Below the pieces are notes generated by a model. The model ran no database searches. It had not been told where the DNA came from and saw nothing but the letters and a program-made list of their open reading frames with translations. Below, piece after piece: positions 10,659 to 24,700 of a stretch of 64,000 nucleotides of DNA; the first letter of the stretch is position 1, and every line of letters begins with the position of its first letter. The position numbers were made by a program, and so were the translations under genes. Source of the stretch: Zygnema cylindricum (taxonomy: Eukaryota; Streptophyta; Zygnematophyceae; Zygnematales; Zygnemataceae); NCBI GenBank assembly GCA_037447655.1, contig JBBHKE010002397.1, positions 484,071 through 548,070 on the forward strand. The letters run 5' to 3'.

Positions 10659-12205
10659 ACTATCAAACTAGAACCACCACTGTTCGGTTTTAGCATATTT
10701 TTAAGGATGTCAGTTCGGTTTTTATATACTCTAATCGACGATATTACGATCTTCGATGTTACACACTTTTTCTTATCATTTCATACCTCGCCCAACTGCA
10801 TTTGCCATTTGCCCATTCTTCCTGCAAAAAAAACGGAAAAACAGCATAGATTTGTTTGAATTTTTTGACCGATAAAATATGCACTGTACTTTCATGATGC
10901 ATTGGACAACGACGCTAGGAATAGCCGTCGTCCAGCTCTGGAAGACTCGAGTTGAAAACGTGTCATAGTTGGATTTGCTTTCCACTTAAAGAAACATTTT
11001 AACTTTCCACTTCGCAAAGTTGACGAGCCGAAAAAAAAATAGGACACTTCACAGATACTGGTATAACAACCAGATACCGGACCAGATACCAGATACCGGC
11101 ATGGCTTCCTGCTAGGGTTTTTCGCCTTTTTCTTCGTGTATCCGGCTCCAAATTCGGCGTGCAAGCACTCTAACGAAAGATTTTTTCAAATTCTTTCCAT
11201 TGATGGTAAAATCAACTCCATCCATTATCTCGTTTTTCCATAATCGACTCTGCTAGTTTCAACCGATTTCCATTTTTCTTTTCGTGACAATCTCTTCCCA
11301 CCTTTGCCACTCAATTTGGCGCTCCTTTACTCCACCATCCGGATTTCTGCACTTCCTGCCATCCTCCGTTTAATCAGCTCGTGCTTTTTCGCCGACGAAT
11401 TTCTACAAGCTTCGGCCATGGCTTTCCACTAAGGATTTCTATCATTCTTTTCGTGTTTTTCATGTATCTTGCGCTGAATATTTGGCGTGCAGTTACTCAA
11501 AAAATATATATTTTCAGAACCCTTTATAATAGACGGCAAATCAGATCCATCCGTTCCGCCGTTCTTCCATAATCGGCTCTACCACTTTCGAACGATTTCA
11601 TTTTTTCCTTCTGTGGCGATCGCCTACCATCTTTGCCGCTAAATTAGAATAATGAAAAAATTAGAATCATTTACTCTATTGGATGTAATAGAGTCGAAAT
11701 TTCGAGCGACCGAATTAGAGTAATTTACTCTAATTACGATTCGCGGTGTACTATCAAACTTGAACCACCACTGTTCGGTTTTAACATATTTTTAAAGGAT
11801 GTCAGTTCGGTTTTTATCTATTCGAATCGACGATATTACGATCCTCGATGTTACACATTTCTTCTTATCATTTCATACCTCGCCCAGTTACATTTTATAT
11901 AAAGTTTGGCACCTTCCTGCGAAAAAAACGGGAAAACAGCATAGATTTGTTTTAACTTTTTGACCGAGAAAATATGCACTGTACCTTCATGATGCATTGG
12001 ACAACGATGCTAGGAATAGCCGTGGTCCAGCTCTGGAAGACTCGAGTTGAAAACGTGTCATAGTTGGATTTGCTTTCCACTTCGCAAAGTTGGCGAGCCG
12101 AAAGAAGAATAGGACATTTCACAGATAGTGGCACAAAAACCAGATACCGGACCAGATACCAGATACGGGACCAGACCAGATACCGGATACTGGTACCGGC
12201 ATGTC
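10659..12205 (+). repeat. Two diverged direct copies of an unknown repeat, with a smaller duplication between
   Basis: 10659-11105 and 11750-12205 align along their length, sharing for example ACCACCACTGTTCGGTTTTA and ATGATGCATTGGACAACG. Between them, 11120-11330 and 11450-11645 form a second diverged pair sharing CTTTGCCNCT and TTCCATAATCG. There is no intact coding frame or terminal repeat. The sequence looks like an old decayed element or a segmental repeat. Confidence 0.6.
11640..11748. mobile_element. Right half of a Tc1/mariner-like MITE
   Basis: Ends TTACTCTAATTACGATTCGC then GGTG, followed by TA at 11749-11750. The interior AATGAAAAAATTAGAATCAT matches the 43 kb and 60 kb copies. The left half is missing, and the right end abuts the second copy of the 10.7 kb direct repeat. 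Confidence 0.8.
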
Positions 12206-15200
12206 GTTCTGGTAGTAGTACAACAATTTCGTGTGTTCTACGTTTTTCTATGTCAGCTCGACATGGTGGTCTCATGGAGACATGTTACAAGCGCTACTGC
12301 CTTCCCGTGCCATTGGCCAGCGGCGACCTATAGGTACGACTCAATATGGAGCGCGTTGTTAAATATAATGTCAGTTTTACCACTTTGTACGCGCACGTTG
12401 TCGAACCTTGTACGTAGTACAACACATGCTCCACACACGTTTATGGCTATCCAAGTGGCTAATTGTATTTGTACCCTATGCCATCTTAGCGGTAAAGATG
12501 CCGAAGTTACTAATAACGACCGAACACGTCCATTCTCATTACAACTATAAAACCTTGAAAATCTTCAAATCCCACAATATTTTCAAACATATAAAATATC
12601 CTTCATAGTCCATGAAAGAAGAAAAGTTAAAAGGAAAAATAAGTTACACAAAATAGGATCTCATGTGGAACATTTGGGAAAAAACAATGTTATGGTTTGT
12701 TTCACCTTTCTAACCTTAAAATCAGTTGCAAACTAGATATTATCAATAGCACAAAAATAATTTTGTTAAACTAAATCCTTAATGTACTCTCTTTGACTTA
12801 CGGGCAATCAAACAAGTGGACGCATTCTTCACCCACAAGCTAACCACAGATGCAACGATGCTTTAAAAGTGAAGGGCGCGGAGACTTAAGCAAAGGGCAT
12901 ACGAAAATCGAGGAGAAGACAAACAGACCAAGGTAGAATTGGTGTAGGAAGTTGTAACCTTTGGCCTCAAATAGGAGCGAAGCGGGCCTCATGCTTCATT
13001 CGTAGTGAGGGCCTCAAGCAAGTTATTGTTTCGGCGTCGGCTACCTTTGACGATATGTTGTTACATCCATGAGAGAATTACAGTGGTGAAGAAAGAGAAC
13101 GCATGACCTTTGTCGCGGGCTCCAACTAACAAAAGCGACCGAGTAGACATCAACGATCGTTGCCACTTCAACTGGTAATAGCGATCGACTATACAACAAC
13201 AATCACCGTCGTTTCAACCGGTAAAAGAGATCGTGCGGTAATGATTGTTAAACTGGTAATAAACCTTTTTCAACGTGCGATACAACGTGAGTTGAAGTAA
13301 TATTGTCATCCACCATAAACATTGAAGTTGTGATAGATGCCATCAAATCCCAATTCCCTATATAAGCGGTTGGCGTTATGGTGGTCGTATGATACAAAGT
13401 AAGTTCCTTGGAAAAAAATGTTAAAGTAGCTTGTCTACAAGCAATTAGTCTCTAGGCGATTAATATATACTATAGCCGACAAGTTAAAACACAAACACCA
13501 ATAGTGATATAATATGCACTTTAAGGACAAGTAAGCATGAAGTGTTTAAGCATATAGAGGGTAATGAAAAACAATTTTCATCTTGATTGGTTACTACTTT
13601 TATCGTAAAAATCCATCAACTAGTGTTATGAAGATGACTTAAAGGGAATTGTCTAAGGGAATATCTTAGCGACCATGTCACATTCTGGACTAAGTTAGTA
13701 CTACTACTTATAGTTCATCATGTTTACCTTCCCATATTGCATTTTGATAGATACCAAGACGATTTAGCAATGCGTAACGGCCAACGATAATACGAACAAT
13801 TCCATGCATCCCTTATTTGACGATGTGGTGTGACGATACGACACCAGGCGATACGATATTAACGAAGACCGGGTGCAGGAAATGCTTAAAGCGGCAGCAC
13901 ACTAAAAAAGGATAAAGTCAACTGCCATGATTTGTTACGGGATGGGTGTGGATTGTTGCGTCAACGTACGATATCGTCAGTCACCGTACACCTAGTCATG
14001 GCCGTACGCGTATGTCTTTTTTCAATGCTATGCACGACTTCCGTACTTTGTGCCGTACCTGTATGGTCGTGGACCGTTTCAACTTTCAAGCGCATTTTGC
14101 CAATGTACAACTTTTCGGTGGTTTGAAATCGGAAGCATTAACGATACCAAAGTAGCTGTTTGTGCCACTGAGGCTGCTTTCTTTTTTGCTTTGCAAGCTG
14201 ATGGTTGTCATTTGATGCAGTATTATGCTCCTTTGATGGACATATTATGAGATCATGCTCGAATGAATAAGATATAATACTATAATATAGTATCACCAGT
14301 GGATTTAAGGAGTTCCAAATATGAAAGTGTAACTGATTTTGCCGTGGAAGCCTATGGTTGTCATTCAATGCAGTATTATGCTCCTTTGATGGAGATATTA
14401 CGAGATCATGTCGGAACTACCGAGAGATAATAGTTTTTTATAGTATTACCAATAAGTTTTAAGTAATTTTATACATGAATGTGTAACTGAGAGATAATAT
14501 TAGAATATAGTATGCCTATAGGTTGAAGGAATTACAAACAATGAAAGTCAACATTTGCCAGTCAAGATGTTAGTCCAGTATGGCATGGGCAAGTTGACGC
14601 AATTTATGATTGTGTCCTATTTTCTTACCTCCACCGCATCGTCATTGCTATAAAACCATGAAATGGCGAGCCAATGATGTGTCACTCTAGGATTTTAAAC
14701 CTAGAGTTAGCATAATCAAGAGGATCACTCCAGAAATGAACTCTGCGAGGTCCAATAAACATCAAGATATGGAAGATATTCGAAAATTTGGCGAGCGATG
14801 GCTTCGTCAAATGCACTCTTCTGGAGGATCCTCTATTCTCCCGAGTTTTAATCAGCCAAAGGTATATTTTGGGTCTAGGGAGAAGCTCATCAGGTGATGC
14901 ACCTGACATTTGCAGGCACATATTCGTCCTCTGCTTCAATGGAACCCTGGTTTCAGCAGGCCTGCATAAATTAGCTTTAGGCTTTATAATTTTTTTTCAT
15001 ACATTGTAAAAAAATCATACATTCATAATCCCATGCATAGCCTGGATATGCAAGATCCATGACTGTTACAGAAAAAGCGAAAGAGGAGGATTATGAAACG
15101 CTGTTGCAAGATGATCCGGAAAATGGTGTGAGAAAAGCAAAATAGCCGATGAGCATAGCCAAATATTTACTTGAGACTTTAATAATCCCTTTCAGTGAAT

Positions 15201-15703
15201 TGATAGTTTTTTTTTTTTTTTTTTTATCGAGTGCTGCTACTTAGGCTTGCTGTTATGATTCTGCATTGGAGAACGCTGTTTGCTATTTATTTCCGCTGGC
15301 CAATCTCCTTGCATTGGAGGAACCTCGTTTTTGGTTCTTGACGCCTTTACCTTTTACGTCGAAGTTTTGTTCTCTGCACCTGAGGAGTACTAACTTTATA
15401 GTCTAGCACCTTTTGAATTTTGCGTTCAGATTTTGTTTAGTTATAGGAATCTTTTTAATTCGTAAGAATTTATGCTATTTCTCTTCACCTTAGGAAGCGC
15501 TTGCAGTGTCAAGTTATGCTTTGACGTCTAAATCTCAGTGAAGAAGACATTGTGCCAATTTTCAGCATACTCAATAAATTTACTTCCAGTGATTGCTTAA
15601 CTTGCTCCTTCATCGTTAGCGTTGAAATTTGAAATTTTACTCGTTAATGTTTAAGTTTGAAAGCATATTTACTCGATAGCATGTGTCGTCAACCTTCCTT
15701 CAG
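12206..15703. other. Intergenic region without a recognisable gene
   Basis: No frame has splice-site support or family similarity. An ~80 bp segment around 14195-14250 is repeated near 14350-14405, sharing ATGCAGTATTATGCTCCTTT; it looks like remnants of an old element. A T19 run lies near 15210. The missing first exon of VPS50 should lie in this stretch, but I could not find it. Confidence 0.5.
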
Positions 15704-18700
15704 GTTCCAGAACGAGCGGTGGTGGCAGCGAGTCTGGCTCGCAGAATTGCATCTCTTCCTCCCCATGAACGTATTGCTCTCCCATCAAACTCTTTCGGCA
15801 CTTCAGGAAACAACAGTTTCTATGGTGGCATGTCTGCTTTGGTTGCAAGTCGACCGGCAGGGCAGCAGGCAGAGGAGCTTGACGAGAGGTATTATGAGGA
15901 GGTATGCATCAGAGGTGCGCCCATGTTGATCCTTAGGATTATCTTCTCGATCAAGTTTCCCTTGAATAAGTTTCGCTTCAGTAGAGAACTCTTCACCTTG
16001 ACTTGCATTCATCCTTCGTGAATTATATGTAGCAGGTTCTACTTCTGTTGTATATGTGTGTAGGCAAGTTCTACTTTGTGATGATGGAAAAGCAGGGCAA
16101 TGGAAATCTGTAAAAGAAAAGGTATGTTTTCCTTGATTCTGGTTCAGGCTTTTGATCCGGTTCGTTCTATGCTGGAAAGTCTTCCCCCAGATGTGGATTT
16201 GCGGCAAATCGGAGTGGAGGTGAGCCTGATGATTGAGTATCGCCTAGTGGTTGCTACAGTTTTCACCACCATGTTTTCACTACCACCTTTATGGATAATA
16301 TGTAAACTACTAATAATCAATACCGACCTCAGTACATTTAGTTCCAATCCGGGGTTCACATTATGGTTTCAACTAAACAAAATCACCTTACTCAGCTCCA
16401 TAGAACCTTTCAATGAATTTGTTTTATAAATAGCATGGATGGCATGATGGTAGTGAGCGTTTAGCTGGTACCTGCAGATGCTTCATTGCTTGCAGTGTAA
16501 ACTGCAATTCTGGCTGTGCTTATATCTTGACGTTACAAGGTGTCTTCCAGATTTGGATCTAACAGTAATGGGTCCTTTAGCAGTATAGCATTGATAATTT
16601 CTGTGTCTACAATTGTTGGATGATTTTTGTGACAATTGGTGAAATAGTAATTAGTGCAGATTGAAAATCATATGGCTGAAAAAATAACTATGGTTCATGT
16701 CAAATCCTGTGGGGAAGAGTAGTGCCTACATAGGGGAGCATCTTAACCACATAACGAAGACTGAATTTGCCCCGTTAAGCTTCCAGCCTTTGCGAGAGAA
16801 GGAGAAAAAACAAGTGACATCTGAAGTCAGGATACGCAGTCTATGAGCATATCACAAGTAAATTCTGATTATGATTCAGATACTATTTTCTTGTGCTGTA
16901 TGACAACGTGTAGCACGGGTCCACCTTTGACTTAATGCAGGAGAAAGCAGCCTATATGTAGTACCGCCTATTCCTAATAATTTCTTCCTTCAGAACTCTG
17001 TCCAAAATTTCACTTAGTCACATTTTTTGTACTTGAGTAAAATTTGATCCTTTTTTTTAGGTTGTGAAGGTGAAGAAATACCTATTGAATTTGTCTCTTT
17101 CTCCGTCTGTCCTACTTTTTCTCTGTCCTTCTTTCCCTCTCTCTTTCTCCATCTGTCTTGCTCTCTTCCTCTCCCTTCCTTTCTTGTTCTTAAGTGATTG
17201 GAGCAATGCAAGTGACAATTCGGCAAATAAAATTGAGTATTAGCCGGACTAATATTAGCGGACTGTCCTTTGAGATCTTTCACATGTGGATCAGGGTGGT
17301 TGGGCTCAAAAATAGCAGAGTGGGGAAAAGCTACTCCAACTTGATGTGGTAACAGCTCAATTGTCTCGTCAAGTCATGGAACATCATGAAGATATGGGTG
17401 TGTAAATTCACCTTTTTTTTGATAATTTCCAATTCTTTTCCTCCTGTGTTTCGGTTTGAGCATCACCTTTATTCCCTCTTTAAGTGTTTTCCAACCTCAA
17501 GTTGTGCGTTTTCTTTTTTACTGCAACTTTGCCTTTTTTTTGTTTTGACGGCGGTCCAATTTTGGTTTTTTCATATATATAATTTTTTTGGAAGGATGGC
17601 ACATTTTATCCTGTTCAAATTTTTGGGCCTCCCTTAGAGAACTTCAATCTTCAAGCTTCCTTTATGTTATTGAGGAAAATTGGTTTGAGTTTTGACGATT
17701 TAAGTACGATACATTTACAGAATTTAAATAAAGAGATAAGGTGGGCTTCGTACTAAATAAATGTCTTATTGTAAAATGTAGCTGATTTGCCTCAAACCAC
17801 CAGTAAATAGGTACACTTCAGCAATACTGTGGATGAAACAAGGTGTGTAGAACTGGAAATTGATGCATCATTTTGCTTTTTAATGAGATGCTTTAGGGTT
17901 ATGGATTTTGTTCCGATATTCTTGTGCAGAAAAAGTGCTTTCTTAAGACTTTGTTGTATCACACATTTTGGTATCGAGGTGGTAGGCCTTTCTGTTCAGA
18001 TTTAGGATTTAGCATCACATTCGTTTTGTAAAATTTTGTTCCGATACACTGTTTTTGATATAGGGATGAATTTTGAAAATCAAAGGGCCGAAGTATATAT
18101 TTTCAATCCAAAATGTTTTAGCATAGCTGTGAAACACAATTAATTAAGCGGCGGCTTTATGTGTAAATTCTCCCATTGAAATGAAAAGGTAGCACAGTTG
18201 CCATATCACTCAAGAAATCATACTGCTGACTAAAAACTACGTTATGTCATGACAACTTGATTTTCGTCATATCGCGTCAAGTTTACATGCTTGGCAGGAT
18301 TGAAATAGCTCAAGCATCCACCTAGAGTAGATGTGTATCACGCATCCATTAATTTCATAATTTTCCAGAGTGTTGAATTTTATGAATTTGGGGTTGCCTG
18401 TTTTCACCCTGAAAATACCTTTTTCCAGTAAACCGTTTGAAACCGTTGTATAATATGAGCTGTTGTATCGGAAAAACAAGGATTGGAAAATAAACATCCC
18501 TACTAGATTCCGTCCGGGTAAGATGGAAAAATAAAAATGGTATTGGAGTTTTTGGGATAATGGTATTACATTGGCTGTTTTTGGGATTGTGGATTTCAGT
18601 GGCAGGAATGCAACTGGTAACTGAGCTTGAGAGGGATCTGCAACTGGTTTCCATCATATGCAAGGTTTTTCTTTTTCCTTTTGTTTTTATTTTCCGACTT

Positions 18701-21700
18701 CACAAGTAAGCATATTATGTAAGGGCCCTATTTGAATGTTATGTTTGCGCCCCTAAGACAAGAAAATTAGGATCAAATGTGAAAGTAGTGTATAATCTAA
18801 ATCAAATACACTTGTATGTGCTTTACCGAATTAATGTCTGACGTGTCTTATCAACAATTAATATGGGCTCAATGGAAAAAGAATCTAAAGAACAATCTGG
18901 AGTTGTTTAAAACTAAAAGCTGTCATGCTGTGTGTCATAAATTTTGTTAATTTCCTAGAAAACATATCATCTATAAGGATATCTATTGGTACATAAAATT
19001 TTGGAATCTATGTATTTTGGGGCCCTTTTTGAGGTAAACTGGACAAAATACATGACATGGGATTGACCCCAAAATTTGGCCCAACTGATGATGCTATTTA
19101 CTATTCTGATTTTAAAAGCTCTGTTTCCTTGCTCTTTAACTCGACTTTCTTTGATAAATAAAGGTCATTTTTGAGGATGGATTCAAAATACTTTTTGTTG
19201 TTAGAACTTCTGAAATGAATGAAATGTTTTTACAGATATGTCTGTTTGTAAAATGACTGAAACTGGGTAGAGAATTGCACTTCACAGAACGCGAGACGGA
19301 AACTAGCCTCAGCATCTCGTGAAGTTTCACAGGATTTGGTTGTTGCTTCAAGCGTACGAAAGAAGCAAGTCCTTACCGTGAGCATTTACTCTGACCCATG
19401 GATATATATTTTTTAAAACCAAACAAGCAGTGAACATTTCATAAAATTGAAGTCATCAGAAGTCTTTTGTCTGTATGAGATTGCTGAAAGTTTCTGCTTC
19501 ACGAGAGTCAGCTCGTGCAACAACAGTACGTCTGATGTGTTATCAATTCTACATTATTTGATGTTTGCCGTAACTGATTATAGTTCTTATCCTTGGTCTG
19601 ACAGTACGCCATTCTCTGTAATTAGTATGGCTACATTTTTGTTTGTCTATTTATTTGATTGTTTGGTAGGGGAAATTAAGGATTCTATGTTTGGTACAAA
19701 ACACGAGTTGATGTGGATCATAACTGATCTGAGAAAAGAATTGCCCCATAAATTAGCGATGCTAATTAACTTGCGAGCAAAATCTTGCACTGAGGTGACA
19801 TGCCTCTGGGTGAATAAGAAACGAATGAATCTGGGTAGTATGAAAGCCAAACTCTTGGTGGAAACGTGGTATGCAATCTAGTGTAGAAGTGGAAAAAACG
19901 GCAGAAAAGCTAGGATATAAGAACAGGGAAGAATTGAATACCGGGACATTTTCTGCAGGATATGATCCCTATCCTTTTGCGAATGCAAGACATTGTAGAA
20001 ACAAAGGGACGGTTGGAAGCCACTGTGGAGGATGGAAATTATGCAAAGGTAAGATTTTTATTTTTTCACCACAGTGGTTATCTGGAGCAACTTTTCTTTT
20101 TATATCTGAGGATCTTGGTTTTGATGTTAAAACAAAAATCGTAAAATTATATACTTAAATTTGTTCAAAATATAATTGTATTACTGTGCAATTGTATAAT
20201 GTATAATGTATAATGTGTACCGTGTAATGTATAATGTGTTATGTGTCATTCGTGACATGCGACATGTAATGTTGACGTGTTGATGTGTGTGACGTGTTGA
20301 GTATGTAAAATGCATAACGCTTAATGTATATAATGTATAATGTCTGTACATTGCTTATTGTGTATTGTATGTGTGTTATATATCTCTTCCTTGAATGTAT
20401 ATGATGTTTATATGTATATTTTGTATTGCTACGTGCTTACTTGTAATCACCTATCAAAACTTAATATGTATTCTCTATGCTGCTGCTATATGGTAGAAAC
20501 ATTGTGCACTATAGTCAGCATAAATCATGACGTGGATGGGGAAATTATATTATCCATGTCAGTTAGTTGTTCAAAAGAATAGACCTGAGTGCACACTTGT
20601 TGTCCACCTTTTGTTTTCATCCTATTTGTAGCTCGCAATCAGGTTCAGGACAGGTGGGTTGAAAATCCACTTTTTTTTTCACCAAGGGAATAACTTTTTT
20701 TGGTAGTTTGTAAGCAAGGATTTTCGATTTGCTGGTTAAATAAGTGCCGCTGTTATATTTTAGTTACTGGAAGCCCTAATTCGTTATTTGCAGTTCCTGA
20801 ACGTTTCTTACTGTTTATTACCAATTTTGACCAGGTTTTATTCTTTCTTGTGTTTTGCACACTTTTATTAGGGTGCTAGAAGATATCTGGCCTTTTTTTG
20901 ATAAATCCTAACCCGATTTACCTGCTTTCTATGGTGTTTGGATATCTCTTATCACCATATGAAATAATTCCTTACCAATCATACCCAACTTTGAGCAGTT
21001 TCTGATCAAATTTTGGGCTTTTCCTGATGGAGTTTAGGCCCTCCGTATGTGTTCCGAGTGTTTGGTGATGATAGAAGAATGCTCTCAATTGCAAGCCATA
21101 CAGGACATGAATAAGGGAATCCAGGTAAGGATTTCAGTAAAGAATTTAATCAGTGATTGCATGGCACAATTTCAATTTAAAAGCTGAATATGAATCTACA
21201 TATATTATACTTTGAGGTTATGTGCAGCAATTTTTGTATAAATCTTAATCGTCTTTTTATGACAGTTTACACCTCTTGCTGTTTTGCTATCTTCCCTTTT
21301 GACTTTTATAAATTGAAACACAACCAAACTGAATCTAACCAGTTATCTTTTGTTAGGGAAAACCTGTCTAATTGTTGTAAGTTAGTGTTGCAGTTTAGTA
21401 CAAACGTTAAAGTATACATAAAGAAATAACAGAAAGGATGAAAGAAGAAAGAAAGGAAGAAAGGAAGAAAGATTGAATCATGTAGTAAATATTGAACTTT
21501 AACTATATGAAGTTGCCGATTTGTCATTGATGTTGGTAATGAATTCTGGTGCATTTTCAGGAGTGGTTGACACGCACGGTTGAGCGTGTGGATGGTCTCC
21601 TTCTTGAGACTTGCCGACATTTTAACTCCCAAACTTATGCTTCGGTTAGTGTTTTTTTTTATATATCTATTTATTATTTCTATTTTCATTTTCCTTCTCC

Positions 21701-24700
21701 TTTTCGATTTTATAATCATTTTTGTTTTCATCTTCGTTTTTACATTCTAATTTATCACTTCTTTTCTTACGTGAGATGCCTTTACTGACAGCCCTAGGAT
21801 TCTTACATAAGAGGAATGCTTATGTAAGCTAAATAACTTTTTCCCAGTAATGTGACGTACTTATGTTTTTTTTTTTGTTTGCAGATCTATTTATCCTTTA
21901 TCATGACTCTGTTCTTTCTCTCCTCCTCTCTCTCTCAGTTCGTTCTTGCTCCGAATATCCCTCTTTCCACCCTCTTGTGCAATCTCTCTTTCTCATGTTC
22001 ACTCGATTTTTTTCTCCCCTTCTCGCTCTTTGCCCCTTTCTCCATTTTCCCCTCATCTCTTTTTTTATAGGTAATTGATGCCTATGCGGTATTGGACGAT
22101 GCTCCTGGAATTTCAGAAAAAGTACAAACATTTTTTGCTCAAGCAGTTGTTTCAGAAACTTACGAAGTGCTCCGTACATATTATTATATGGTGAGTAAAT
22201 TGCATTACCATCTTAAATCCATAATGAATAAAACACACAAAAAAGGCTATAAACTATTATAATGATGGTGGAACACTGGTCATTTAAATCTCAAATCAGC
22301 GGGAACAAATCAGAGAGGGTGTCTCTTATGTGCACTCATTGTATTCGTTTTTTTTCTGTCTGGGATCCTCACTTATTTCATTATTTTATGTCCTTTAGTG
22401 TGTTAATATCTTCTCTCTTCAAAAAGATAAAAAGGTTTTTTATCATGAAGTAAAATTTGAAGTATGGGTTGTATGGTAAAATTGACTACTTTGAGATGCT
22501 GGGCTTCCCTTCTTCCCTGTAAAAAGAAGTTTTGCACTAAATTTGTTATAAGAACTTCCAGTGTTTGTTTGTCATCGATGATGTTTTTTTCCAGGCATCG
22601 GAGAGGGAGGACCCACAGCTGGTACTAAAAAAAAGCAGGTGACAACATTTTATCTAAAACTGGAAGGTTTTGTTCTGTGTACAACCTCTTTCCCTCCTCT
22701 TTCCTCCCTTTTCCCCCTGATCCCTCCCTCCCTCCCTCCTTCCCTCCCTCCCTGTGAGCGTGATTGTTTTTTGGGTTTCTAAAAATGTTTTGTTGTTCTC
22801 TTGCATGTAGTTGCTGATAAATATTTTGGTTTTTCTTATGATGGGGACAGATTACCTTACAACGAGCTCTGTACCCATCTACCAAACACAGTTTTCTGTG
22901 AATGTCTTCATAAAACTTTGGCGATTTTATTTGACCTTCTTTGTTCTTATCATACCATGATGGTTTGGCAACATCCGAAGGTATACTGCTCACCTCCCAC
23001 CATTAGTGTTGGATGTTATTCCCAAATTATAAATGGTTTTTTTTTTATGCTAATGCACACAAGTGTTGGTATTAGTTTTGTGAAGTCAGATATGTCTAGG
23101 TACGCATCAGAAAGTTCATCTATAAATAGTATAGAACACCCTATGGTAAATCGTTTACCACCAGTAGTGTGGGTGAAAATATAGTATAGCCCTTATTTTT
23201 TCTTGCAAGGACGGCTGGAGCTTTACTCACTCTTTACTTTTGTGAATTGGAAATGTATAGCAAGAGTTCACACATTTTGATATATGACAGGTTTGGTGCA
23301 CCTAAGGCTGAAACCGAAGGTGTTGACAGGAAATAATGTTGTTCTTTTGTTTTTGTGTCACTCTGTATTTTTCTGTCTTAGGTTGTTGAATCTGCTGTAT
23401 CACCCCAGTCACGATCAAAAGATGTTTCTCATAAACGCACAGGAAGTTCTCCCTCTTTACTGTCATATGATATCCAAGGACCTTTAACTGGAAAAGCAAC
23501 ATTGAAATCCAGAAATTTGTCTTTTTCGTCTCCTCCTAGAAAATTTCCTCTTTCTGCGGATGATGTGATGGGAACACCTCCTTCCCGCTCTATACACCAC
23601 GCACGATCTTATTCGCAAGGACCTCTATCTCTTTCTTCCTTTTCCCCTTCTCCATCTGCGAAGCTTTCCTCAAACAGTAGTGAAAATTTAGCTCCCGGAG
23701 GGGATTTCCGGGACACTTCGGTTTCTGTTTCGAGTCCTCAAAGGGCAATTTTAGGTGAGGCAAATGGTCCTTCAACAAGAGTGAGAGGAGAAGGGGAGGT
23801 TAATGGAATTGGGGGAACAGAGAGCATTCCAGCAGTGGTAGTAAATACTAGTATCAGTGCTACGGAGATGACAGCAGTCACAACTGGAACAGAACAGAAA
23901 ACAGAACGGGACACAGAACTCGAGGTGGACATGGAAAGACCATTGAATAACGGAGGAGAACAAGCGAGGCTAGTAAGTGATGGGGAAAGTTCTACAGATG
24001 AGGAAGAGGCGGATCTTGCAGCAAATAATTTGGCAAATAGAATGAGGGCGGAAACAACTTTGGCAGTACGAAAGTCGTTAGAGAGAGGAAAAAAAACAAT
24101 TTGGGAATTAGCGGCTCGAAGAGTAGGAGCTCTTCTCTCCGCTGATGCGATGGTTTCTTCATCAGCCCATCAGTTTTTGCAGGTGAGAAACTGATTTATG
24201 TATGTAACTAGTGCTGAAATATGATTGAGTAATTAAAGTACGAAGGGCTAAACTCGATGCATTCAGTGTATTAATGGTGTAACTAACATTTCACTGACGA
24301 AATAGGAAGCTTTGGTCTTATTATGAGACTTGGCTGTAATTCTTGAAATGATCTTACTATTTTCTCGTCGGCTTTGAAGTAGGTCAGCCGGTTTATTTTG
24401 ACTTCAAAAAAGGCACATTCTATATCTGGATCCTTAGAATCTATGACACTACGCGACAACAAACATAATGCTAAATTGCAAAGTTATTATTAACAATTTC
24501 CCTACTTCTACGGTACAATAGGTCGACTGTCGAGTATATCTACAGATTTCTTGATTGGCGATCAGCGCCACATACACGCTAAAGAAAAAGGGAATGTTTA
24601 TGTAACCTAGTGTAGAAAATTTTGGCATAAACGCCACCAAAAAATAACAGAAAAAAAAAACTTATTATGTATGTACTGTAAAAAAATTGACATAAACATT

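Noticed and set aside
14682-15009. Overlapping open frames as a missing VPS50 first exon or a retroelement piece
   Set aside because: No start, splice phase or motif fits either proposal.
22595-22980. Apparent frameshift in VPS50 at an A8 run
   Set aside because: Starting the next exon at 22851 (after GGGGACAG) instead of 22811 restores phase and gives SRLPYNELC, matching the plant homologs.
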